Assembly: GCA_022561095.1 (NCBI GenBank)
Contig: JADFRV010000149.1
Location: forward strand, 1 to 5,657
Reading direction: 5' to 3'
Source of the DNA: Chloroflexota bacterium
Lineage (GTDB): Bacteria > Chloroflexota > Dehalococcoidia > SM23-28-2 > RBG-16-64-32
DNA: 5,657 nucleotides
Part shown: positions 1-5,657 of the stretch, one piece after another
Layout of the letters: each line of letters opens with the position of its first letter
How positions within the stretch are numbered: position 1 is the first letter of the stretch
Made by a program: the position numbers and the translations under genes
The notes under the pieces: model-generated
Seen by the model: only the letters and a program-made list of their open reading frames with translations
The model's database searches: none
What the model was told of the DNA's origin: nothing

Positions 1-317
1 AAGAGGATCGAGCCGTGGCTGGATACGAGATACCAATTGTTTTCTATAGTCATATGAATAGTATTACATTTCTGGTTTCTCAATAGCCGTAAACACATAC
101 TACCATCTAACATCTAGGTTGAGAAGACGTAAATGGAAAAAATTCAGCACGATTTTTCTCTCACTTCCATTGGCTACGTCTATACCTGCGACCCGCGTCT
201 TCCTGCAACGCCGTGGAACACCGGCGGACAGCCGCCCCAACGCTACCCTCGCGGCAGCGCCTATGGGCGATCAGCTACCGAGCAAAGCTGTTCGGCACGG
301 GGGCCTCGCGCCCCCTA
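1..317. other. Intergenic region downstream of lgt, no supported gene
   Basis: This stretch lies beyond the lgt stop codon and holds no gene I can support. Bases 1-180 are AT-rich (about 38% GC by hand count), then composition jumps to about 67% GC over 181-240. Short open frames touch the left edge: plus-strand frames ending at 57 and at 86, and a minus-strand frame from an ATG at 113 that stays open to base 1. None has a clear ribosome site or recognisable protein, so any of them could be the tail or head of a neighbouring gene. Two GC-rich hairpins are present, one at 223-236 (5-bp stem, ACAG loop) and one at 299-315. There is also a weak A/T hairpin at 136-158. No tRNA, rRNA or clear repeat was seen. 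Confidence 0.6.
299..315 (-). terminator. GC-rich hairpin just after lgt, possible terminator
   Basis: A perfect 6-bp GGGGGC/GCCCCC stem with a 5-nt loop starts 3 bases after the lgt stop codon. Its position fits the end of the operon transcript. No run of U follows on the minus strand, so it is not a classic intrinsic terminator. It could instead protect the mRNA 3' end or pause polymerase before Rho-type termination. The hairpin is seen directly; the function is inferred from position. Confidence 0.3.
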
Positions 318-1196
318 TTACCCCTCAGCAGGTTCTCCCTCCGCCCCCTCTTCTCCTATCAGGGGCCCCTCGTCGGCCAGGCTCAGCTCCTCCTCCTGTG
401 GCGGAGTGCGCAAGAGATAGATGATAGCGGGCAGCGCTAACGCCATGCTGGCGATGCTGATCAGTTGGGCCGTGCGCAGACCCAGCAAGACGATGTCGTC
501 CAGGCGAAGGAAGCTTACACCCAGGCGCAGCGCGCCGTAGAGAAACATAAAGGAGAAGAACGTCACCCCGCTCCGCGTCCCCCGCTGGTAGATGAGCAGA
601 AGGACGGCGAAGATCGCAAGGTCTCCCAGCAGCTCGTACGCCACCGCCGGGTGCTGGGCATCCACAAAGCCTGCCCGAACGCTTGGGCTGTCTGCGTTGG
701 TATAGAGGAAGCCCCAGGGAAGGCTCGTGCTCTCGGCGAAGTGCTCACCGTTTATGACGTCACCGATCCGGCCCACGGCCATGCCGAGAATCCCCCCGAT
801 CGCGGCGATGTCCGCCGCCTTCGGGATGTTCGGCAGCCTGGTGATGTAAGCGTACCCCCAGGCCCCGATCGTGCCGCCGATGAGCGCTCCGTAGATGGAG
901 ATGCCGCCGGTGTTGAGGGCAAAAATATCGCCCAGGTCGTCCTCGAACTGCGACCAGTTCTCGAGGATGTACAGGCCGCGGGCGCCTATAATCCCCCCGA
1001 TCACCAACGCCAGGGCGACGTTGTAGATCGCGTCCTCCTGAAAGCCGACGCGCCTGCCCAGGAAAACCGCCATCGCAACACCCGCCACCACGCCGAGCGC
1101 CGTGAACAGCCCGTGCCAGGTCACCTCCACCCCGACCACCTCGAACAGCGTCGGGTCGAGACCTATCTTGATCGTCAGCAGGATCGCGCTAGTCAT
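318..1196 (-). CDS. lgt: Prolipoprotein diacylglyceryl transferase (Lgt)
   Basis: Integral membrane enzyme that transfers diacylglycerol from phosphatidylglycerol to the lipobox cysteine of prolipoproteins, the first step of lipoprotein maturation. At 292 residues it has the usual family length. Several hydrophobic segments are visible, at roughly residues 30-46, 58-76, 98-116, 130-142, 187-203, 212-226 and 240-262. The Lgt signature lies at residues 142-154, with Arg143, Asn149 and Glu151 kept but Asp at 146 and Ala at 154. The GGISIYG segment (97-103) and the YGALR segment with Tyr220 and Arg224 are also family-typical. No cysteines are present. The last ~29 residues form an acidic, probably disordered tail. 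The ATG start overlaps the resB stop by 8 nt (ATGACTAG), with AGGG 5 nt upstream. It is last in the operon. Family assignment is firm; the changed residues are discussed in the findings. Confidence 0.96.
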   Translation of the reverse strand: MTSAILLTIKIGLDPTLFEVVGVEVTWHGLFTALGVVAGVAMAVFLGRRVGFQEDAIYNVALALVIGGIIGARGLYILENWSQFEDDLGDIFALNTGGISIYGALIGGTIGAWGYAYITRLPNIPKAADIAAIGGILGMAVGRIGDVINGEHFAESTSLPWGFLYTNADSPSVRAGFVDAQHPAVAYELLGDLAIFAVLLLIYQRGTRSGVTFFSFMFLYGALRLGVSFLRLDDIVLLGLRTAQLISIASMALALPAIIYLLRTPPQEEELSLADEGPLIGEEGAEGEPAEG

Positions 1197-2946
1197 CTTT
1201 ACCCTGTCCTTCAGCCTCGTCCAATGTAGCGCCCTCCTGCCGCGCCAGCTCCTCCATCTCCCTGTCCAGCCTTATCAGATGACCGGCTTGGCCAGCGAGG
1301 TAGGTTCGGGCCGGAGTTATCTTAGCCCATAACCGTCTACGCGGCACCCAGAACGTTACCAGCAGCCCCCCTATGAGCAGCGCGCTGCCCACCCAGATCA
1401 GATAATCGCTCCGGTCCTTCTTCACCTGGATACCCGCGAACTCACGCTGACCCAGGAACGAATACTCGTATCCCCCCGTCTCCACGCTCTCACCCGGCCT
1501 CAGCCTTACTGCCCGCGGCTGCAGGCCGATAATCGTCAGCTCCGGCGGCCCGCTGCCGATGGCGGGCGTCACAGCGGTACCCTCGGACGCCGTCCCCGTG
1601 CCGTAGACAACGTTGCTCATCTCCAGCAGCACGTCGCCGCTGTCCTCTCCCGCTGTGGAGTTCGGCGGCAGGGGAAAGTCTGATACGAAGGCGGCGGGGA
1701 CCGCCTGCAGGCCGGCGTAGACAATCTCTAGGCCGCCGGCCGAGGCGCTCTCCCCCTCCGATAGCACCAGCCGCACCGCCTCCTCCCCCTCGCCCGGCTC
1801 GAATACGGCGAGCTGCCAGCGCTCACCCTCCGTTACCCTCCGCGCCCCGATCGTGATCACGCGGTCATCCGGCAGCGTGACCAGCGTACCGTAATAGACG
1901 AACTCGTCGCTGCTCAAGATGTCGGTTAGCACCAGCGTGTCATCCAGGAGCAGATCGCCGCTGCTGTCCCGCACGATAACGTGGGGAGAGGGCAGCGTGT
2001 CGGAGAGGCTCAGCGTCTCGCGGAAGACCACGTTTCCGCTGGCCAAGTCACGCACCCGGACGTCGGCACCGAAGCCGAAGTAGGCCGCTTGGTGGAAGCG
2101 GTAACCGTTGTATGAGCAGGGCGTGTTGACGGTGGTGGTACAGCGCCTCACCTCCTCGCCACCCCTGTAGATCACGAGATCGGAGCTGTACTCCAGCGCC
2201 CGCCCCTCGGGCGAGAAGCGCCCGACGGCGTCAACGAGCTCGACCTGCATCTGGTCGGGGTGCGTCAATGAAAACACCGGCGCACTTTCCCCTTCCGCTA
2301 TGAACATCCCGCTGGAGAAGCCGCTGAGCCAGCTCACCAGCCCCCCTGCCAGGAGCACCACCACCGCCAAGTGGGTGGCGAAGGTGGCCAGCTGCGCGAA
2401 CTGGAACCGGTCCGCGAACAGGTAGACCGTTTCCCCCTCCTGATACCGCTCGACGGCGTAGCGCTGCCGCCGTAGCGCAGACTCCAGGTTGGAGCCGCCA
2501 TCGGGCGTCACGTAGTCGAAGCGATGGCGGGCGCCGGAGAAGTAGCTGTCGCCGACCCGCTTGCGGGGACGGGTGATCGCCCGCCAGATGGAGGGGAAGT
2601 AGCTGACCGACCACACCGCCATGGACACCGCCAGGAGGCCCAGGGCGTAGATGAACCAGCGGGCGTGAAACACGTCGAAGAAGCCGAGACGGTTCATGGG
2701 GTCGGTCAGGAAACCGAAGCGGTCCTCCTGCACGGCCAACCACTGCACCTCCGCTAGCGCATCGCCTCGAACGTTGGCCGGGATCTGGGGCACAACTACG
2801 CCGAGGAGACCGGCCAGGACCAGAAAAGCGATGAGGCCGATGGCCCAGCGCACGTTGGTCAACAGACGCCAGGTGGCCCGGAACGGGTCCAGCTGGCGCG
2901 CGAGCCGCAGCCAGCCTCCACGCCCGAGGACGCCTTGCTCCGCCAC
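1189..2946 (-). CDS. resB: Cytochrome c biogenesis protein ResB (Ccs1 family)
   Basis: Membrane component of System II cytochrome c maturation. With ResC/CcsA it forms the synthase that moves heme across the membrane and attaches it to CXXCH motifs of apocytochrome c. At 585 residues its layout is typical of ResB. Transmembrane segments lie near 36-53, 97-115, 187-207 (with His192, as in other family members) and 515-532. A large extracytoplasmic domain (about 208-514) sits between the third and fourth, and a charged cytoplasmic tail follows 533. Family motifs include VNTPCSYNGYRFHQ near 273-286 and FAGIQV followed by an aspartate-containing turn before the last membrane segment. The only two cysteines are Cys269 and Cys277. 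The start is GTG, 3 nt after the thioredoxin stop, with GGAG 6 nt upstream; no better ATG exists nearby. The thioredoxin gene upstream supports the role. ResC/CcsA is not in the window. Confidence 0.93.
   Translation of the reverse strand: MAEQGVLGRGGWLRLARQLDPFRATWRLLTNVRWAIGLIAFLVLAGLLGVVVPQIPANVRGDALAEVQWLAVQEDRFGFLTDPMNRLGFFDVFHARWFIYALGLLAVSMAVWSVSYFPSIWRAITRPRKRVGDSYFSGARHRFDYVTPDGGSNLESALRRQRYAVERYQEGETVYLFADRFQFAQLATFATHLAVVVLLAGGLVSWLSGFSSGMFIAEGESAPVFSLTHPDQMQVELVDAVGRFSPEGRALEYSSDLVIYRGGEEVRRCTTTVNTPCSYNGYRFHQAAYFGFGADVRVRDLASGNVVFRETLSLSDTLPSPHVIVRDSSGDLLLDDTLVLTDILSSDEFVYYGTLVTLPDDRVITIGARRVTEGERWQLAVFEPGEGEEAVRLVLSEGESASAGGLEIVYAGLQAVPAAFVSDFPLPPNSTAGEDSGDVLLEMSNVVYGTGTASEGTAVTPAIGSGPPELTIIGLQPRAVRLRPGESVETGGYEYSFLGQREFAGIQVKKDRSDYLIWVGSALLIGGLLVTFWVPRRRLWAKITPARTYLAGQAGHLIRLDREMEELARQEGATLDEAEGQGKDD
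1202..1205 (-). promoter_or_regulatory. Ribosome binding site of lgt inside resB
   Basis: AGGG lies 5 nt before the lgt ATG, within the last codons of resB. It supports the ATG at 1196 as the start and suggests that lgt translation is coupled to resB through the 8-nt overlap. Confidence 0.5.
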
Positions 2947-2949
2947 CGG

Positions 2950-3651
2950 CTACTCCAGTATCTCCTCGATGCGCTGGGTAAGCTCGTCCTGCTCGATCGC
3001 CCCCTGCACCTGCGTCCCCTCCAGCCGCTCCAGGAAGGGGCCCTGGAACACACTCCGGATCACACCCTCCCGGTCGATGAAGTACGTCATCGGCAGGCCG
3101 ATTATCCTGTACTCGTCGGACACGGCGCCGCGCTTGTCCAGCGCCACCGGGAAGTCCATCCCGAAGTCGTCCACAAACGGCTGGATCACGGACTTGCTCT
3201 CCTGAAGGTTCAGGGCGATGATCTCCAGCCCCTCCTTCTGATAGCGATCGTAAGCGGCGACGAACTGCGGCATCTCTTTGCGACAGGGGCCGCACCAGGT
3301 CGCCCACAGGTTCACGATCACGCCCTCGCCGCGCAGATCGCTGAGGCGGATCTCGCCGTCGTCCAGCGTCTTCAGCAGGAAGTCCGGCGCCAGGCTGCCC
3401 TCCGCCGCCTCAACACTCATCCCCGGTGGCGCCAACCCCGCCGGCATCTCCACCGGCCCGTACTTGGCGTCGTAGACGGAGGACGACCCGGAATCGGGCC
3501 GATAGTCCAGCCACCAGATGGCGCCGGCGATAGCGCTGACCACCAGCAGCGGCAGTATCACGCTCCGCCAGGGGCCGCGCCACACACGACGCCCCTGCGG
3601 CGCCTCGTCCACCTCCTCCACGGGGCCGGAGGCTTGCGCGTCTTCAGCCAT
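2950..3651 (-). CDS. resA: Membrane-anchored TlpA/ResA-type thiol-disulfide oxidoreductase
   Basis: Thioredoxin-fold protein held on the outer face of the membrane. In System II such proteins reduce the heme-binding CXXC cysteines of apocytochrome c before heme attachment. The 233 residues comprise an acidic cytoplasmic N-terminus (1-20), a basic RRVWRGPWR stretch consistent with the positive-inside rule, one membrane anchor (about 31-49) and a linker. The thioredoxin domain runs from about 85 to 233. The active site is WCGPC at 119-123, holding the only two cysteines of the protein. The cis-proline is in GLPMTYFID (Pro187). The ATG start lies 18 nt after gatD, and a perfect AGGAGG overlaps the gatD stop codon. 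Direct adjacency to resB makes a ResA-like role most likely. A general TlpA-type reductase with other clients cannot be excluded. The symbol is by context and family, not proven orthology. Confidence 0.9.
   Translation of the reverse strand: MAEDAQASGPVEEVDEAPQGRRVWRGPWRSVILPLLVVSAIAGAIWWLDYRPDSGSSSVYDAKYGPVEMPAGLAPPGMSVEAAEGSLAPDFLLKTLDDGEIRLSDLRGEGVIVNLWATWCGPCRKEMPQFVAAYDRYQKEGLEIIALNLQESKSVIQPFVDDFGMDFPVALDKRGAVSDEYRIIGLPMTYFIDREGVIRSVFQGPFLERLEGTQVQGAIEQDELTQRIEEILE
2953..2956 (-). promoter_or_regulatory. Ribosome binding site supporting the GTG start of resB
   Basis: GGAG in the last sense codons of the thioredoxin gene lies 6 nt before the GTG at 2946. It supports GTG as the resB start and suggests coupled translation across the 3-nt gap. 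Confidence 0.5.
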
Positions 3652-3665
3652 GAGCGGTGGGCCTT

Positions 3666-3671
3666 CCTCCT
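3666..3671 (-). promoter_or_regulatory. Shine-Dalgarno site of the thioredoxin gene, overlapping the gatD stop
   Basis: A perfect AGGAGG shares its first two bases with the gatD TAG stop codon. The spacing to the ATG at 3651 is 14 nt from this core, or 10 nt if the following GGAAGG is used. It is the strongest ribosome site in the operon. Confidence 0.6.
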
Positions 3672-4422
3672 ACACAGAGATGATACCGCGACGGGTGGCC
3701 AGGCGCACGGCGGCGGCGTGCGCCATCTCCTCCACGCGGTCGTCCAGGGGCGCCATCTCCAGATCTTTGTAGCGCCGTCGTAGGGCGGTCTCGATCAGGT
3801 GATCGGCGAAGCGGGGGTTCTTAGGCAGCAGCGAGCCGTGGAGATACGTCCCGTAAGCGTTGCCGCACACCGCACCCTCGCCGCCATCATCGCCGTTGTT
3901 GCCGAACCCCGTCACCACCCGCCCCAGCGGCTCCACCCCATCGTCCAGGTGGGTACGGCCGCCGTGATTCTCGAAGCCCACCAGCGTGCCGCCCTGCCAC
4001 TCCACCACCACATTGCCGATGAACCGCTTCGCGCCCGGCCCCGGGTGCTCCGTCCTCAGGCCGAACACCCCCACGCCGGCTAGCTCCTCTCCCTCAGCGC
4101 CACGGTAGTAGCGGCCCATGAGCTGGTAGCCGCCACACACGGCCAGGATCACCACCCCCTTCGCCGCCGCCTCCTTGAGCGCCTTCCCCTTCTCCTTCAC
4201 CAGGTCCTCGGCGACTCGGCCCTGCTCCCTGTCCTGCGCACCCCCGATGAACACCAGATCGTGCTCTTTGGGTTTCATCTTCTCCCCCAGCCCCAGCTCC
4301 GTCACTTCAAACCCGATTCCGCGCTCGCGGCAGCGCCGCTCCAGGCAGAGGATGTTGCCGCGATCACCATAGATGTTCATCAGCTTTGGGTAGAGGTGGG
4401 CCAGGCGCAGCTTCAGCTCCAC
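3670..4422 (-). CDS. gatD: Lipid II isoglutaminyl synthase, glutamine amidotransferase subunit GatD
   Basis: Class I-like (CobB/CobQ-type) glutaminase that hydrolyses glutamine and hands ammonia to MurT, which amidates the alpha-carboxyl of D-glutamate in lipid II. The 250 residues match the family length. The nucleophile is Cys96 in AVCGGYQLMG, and the catalytic histidine is His195 in GTYLHG. The family segments HLYPKLMNIYGDRGN (9-23) and GFENHGGRT (149-157) are present. In the S. aureus enzyme the usual acidic third member of the triad is reported to come from MurT, so its absence here is expected. The start is GTG; the conserved HLYPKL block begins only nine residues in, so a later start is excluded. 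GTG overlaps the murT TAG by 1 nt, with GGGAG 8 nt upstream, which fits coupled synthesis of the two subunits. Assignment is firm from motifs plus the adjacent murT. Confidence 0.95.
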   Translation of the reverse strand: MELKLRLAHLYPKLMNIYGDRGNILCLERRCRERGIGFEVTELGLGEKMKPKEHDLVFIGGAQDREQGRVAEDLVKEKGKALKEAAAKGVVILAVCGGYQLMGRYYRGAEGEELAGVGVFGLRTEHPGPGAKRFIGNVVVEWQGGTLVGFENHGGRTHLDDGVEPLGRVVTGFGNNGDDGGEGAVCGNAYGTYLHGSLLPKNPRFADHLIETALRRRYKDLEMAPLDDRVEEMAHAAAVRLATRRGIISV

Positions 4423-5657
4423 TATGCCGTCTCCCAGAACGCCGGCTGTCGCGCCCAGCGGGCGAGCAGCTCACGCACCTGAAGCATCGCCGTGTAGGTG
4501 GGGACGACGTACAGGTTGCCGTCCTCGGGCGTGGCCCGGAGAGCCCGGCGCAGGGCGGTCGCGGTATCCTCCTCCACCTCGGACGGCGTGTCCAGCCCCG
4601 CGTACTTCAGACGCAGCGCCATGTCCCAGGCCCGATTGCCGGACACCGTTAGCGATCGCACCTTCCCCGCCAGCAGGTCAAAGTCCACGTCCCAGATCCA
4701 GGACACGTCCCGCCCGTCCGCGATCCCATCGTTGAGGAACAGCGCCACGTCCTTCTCCTCCCCGTCGGCGGTGATCGTGCGCAGCACCTCATTGAGCCCG
4801 GCCGGGTTCTTCGCCAGGATCACCTGCACCCGCCGCCCGCCCACGGTCAGCCGTTCCTGGCGGCCGAAGGCGGCGGTGAAGGAGCCCAGCCCTCGCTCGA
4901 TCGCCTCCGACTCAATGCCCAACGCCACGGCGGCGGCCACGGCTGCCAGAGCGTTGTAAGCGTTGTACAGCCCCGTAAGCGGCAGCCGCGCCGAGACCTC
5001 ACCGCCCGGGATCGCGATCATTAGGCTCGTTCCCTCCCGCTCTATCTCGATGCGGGTTGCCACCACTCGCGGGGATGGACGCGCGACGCGACAGTGCGAC
5101 GGGCAGTGCCAGTGCCCCAGGTGACCGTAGAACACCGCCGAGTAGACCAGCTCCGACCCGCAGGAGGAGCACCAGCGGGCGTCGGCGGCGTGCTCCAGCC
5201 CCCCGCTCACGCGCGACGTATCCTCCACGCCGTAGAACAGCACCTTCCCTGTGGCGGCCTGGGCCAGAGCCGCCACTGACGGGTCGTCGGCGTTGAGGAC
5301 AACCGTCGCCGAATCTCCCAGCGTCCGTACCGCGTCACGCCAGACCGCCGCCACGTGCTCCACCTCACCGTAGCGGTCCAGCTGATCCCGGAACAGGTTA
5401 GTGAACAGCACCAGCCGCGGCCTGAGCGCGCGCGCCGCTTCCGGCACCGTCGCCTCGTCCACCTCGAACACGCCCAGGCGCCGCTTCGCGCCGGCGAAGC
5501 CGCCGTCCAGCCCCGCCGCCTGCGCCAGCGCCGCGGCGATCCCCCGCATCAGGTTCGATCCCGCGCCGTTGGCCACGGGCCGCAGGCCGGCGGCGCGGAC
5601 GATGCCGCGTAGCAGACGGGCGGTCGTCGTCTTGCCGTTGGTGCCGGTGACGATGAC
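4422..5657 (-). CDS. murT: Lipid II isoglutaminyl synthase, Mur ligase subunit MurT (N-terminus cut by window edge)
   Basis: ATP-dependent Mur-ligase-like subunit that activates the D-glutamate carboxyl of lipid II and uses ammonia from GatD to make D-isoglutamine. The frame stays open to base 5657, giving 411 visible residues; S. aureus MurT has about 437, so a few dozen N-terminal residues are missing. The P-loop GTNGKTTT is at visible residues 5-12 (5622-5645). TNLFRDQLDRYGE and VLNADDP follow in the Mur central domain. A four-cysteine zinc ribbon typical of MurT lies at 5091-5171 (CSSC, then C-x3-C), and these are the only cysteines visible. The GLYNAYNALAA segment and KNPAG come next. 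The C-terminal DUF1727 domain carries NDGIADGRDVSWIWD (4689-4733), whose aspartates include the likely partner of the GatD catalytic pair. A GTG at 5576 follows the P-loop and cannot be the true start. Confidence 0.95.
   Translation of the reverse strand, partial: VIVTGTNGKTTTARLLRGIVRAAGLRPVANGAGSNLMRGIAAALAQAAGLDGGFAGAKRRLGVFEVDEATVPEAARALRPRLVLFTNLFRDQLDRYGEVEHVAAVWRDAVRTLGDSATVVLNADDPSVAALAQAATGKVLFYGVEDTSRVSGGLEHAADARWCSSCGSELVYSAVFYGHLGHWHCPSHCRVARPSPRVVATRIEIEREGTSLMIAIPGGEVSARLPLTGLYNAYNALAAVAAAVALGIESEAIERGLGSFTAAFGRQERLTVGGRRVQVILAKNPAGLNEVLRTITADGEEKDVALFLNDGIADGRDVSWIWDVDFDLLAGKVRSLTVSGNRAWDMALRLKYAGLDTPSEVEEDTATALRRALRATPEDGNLYVVPTYTAMLQVRELLARWARQPAFWETA
4431..4435 (-). promoter_or_regulatory. 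Ribosome binding site for the GTG start of gatD
   Basis: GGGAG lies 8 nt upstream of the gatD GTG, inside the last codons of murT. Together with the TAGTG stop/start overlap it fixes the start codon and suggests translational coupling of the two enzyme subunits. Confidence 0.55.

Noticed and set aside
37..64. Possible plus-strand promoter, TTGTTT followed after 16 nt by TAGTAT
   Set aside because: It matches only 3 of 6 and 4 of 6 consensus bases in AT-rich DNA, with no supported gene downstream on that strand.
1..113. Minus-strand frame from an ATG at 113, open to the left edge
   Set aside because: Only 37 codons are visible, with no ribosome binding site and no recognisable protein. It cannot be separated from chance without more sequence.
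104..116. CATCTAA/CATCTAG tandem near-repeat
   Set aside because: Only two 7-base units, so it is compatible with chance. No further copies were seen.
136..158. GAAAAA/TTTTTC inverted repeat followed by a T-rich run on the minus strand
   Set aside because: The stem is nearly all A/T with an 11-nt loop, so it is too weak for an intrinsic terminator, and it lies about 160 nt beyond lgt.
119..440. Plus-strand open frames starting at 119, 133 and 213, one with a basic, hydrophobic N-terminus resembling a signal peptide
   Set aside because: All three run antisense into the 3' end of lgt. They are proline- and arginine-rich in the GC-rich part, lack a good ribosome site and match no family I recognise.
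465..1229. 254-codon plus-strand open frame
   Set aside because: It lies opposite lgt almost end to end, and its sequence is the charged, low-hydrophobicity product expected from antisense reading of a high-GC membrane protein gene.
2231..3307. 358-codon minus-strand open frame in another phase
   Set aside because: It overlaps resB and the thioredoxin gene on the same strand, is rich in Arg, Gly and Pro, and has no family features. It is a frame shadow of high-GC coding DNA.
2935..3783. 282-codon plus-strand open frame
   Set aside because: Antisense to the thioredoxin gene and the end of gatD, with a His/Arg/Leu-rich composition and no motif. The minus-strand genes here carry clear catalytic motifs.

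Overview
The window is a compact, high-GC stretch of bacterial chromosome. Five protein genes all lie on the minus strand and fill roughly 318-5657. About 317 bases of non-coding or unassigned sequence sit at the left end. Read in the direction of transcription (right to left) the order is murT (5' end cut by the window edge), gatD, a membrane-anchored TlpA/ResA-type thioredoxin, resB (ccs1), and lgt. Junctions are very tight: a 1-nt overlap, an 18-nt gap, a 3-nt gap and an 8-nt overlap. A single polycistronic transcript is therefore very likely. Its promoter lies outside the window, to the right.

The genes all concern the cell envelope. MurT and GatD together form the lipid II isoglutaminyl synthase, which amidates the D-glutamate of the peptidoglycan stem peptide. 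The thioredoxin and ResB belong to System II cytochrome c maturation on the outer face of the membrane. Lgt performs the first step of lipoprotein modification. These three jobs are not one pathway, so the cluster looks like envelope housekeeping genes sharing an operon rather than a dedicated new system. The System II partner ResC/CcsA is not in the window.

The organism cannot be fixed from sequence alone. High GC, a MurT/GatD pair and System II cytochrome c maturation suggest a Gram-positive-type or otherwise non-proteobacterial lineage. Chloroflexota or Actinomycetota are my best guesses, held with low confidence.

Region 1-180 is AT-rich (about 38% GC by hand count). The next 60 bases jump to about 67%, matching the operon side. 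No RNA gene, CRISPR array, insertion sequence or clear tandem repeat was seen. I found no convincing previously undescribed system. The points most worth a second look are residue-level: an Lgt with changes at several positions reported as essential in E. coli, a ResB whose only two cysteines form a C-x7-C pair on the outer face, and a MurT zinc ribbon with unusual spacing in its second knuckle.
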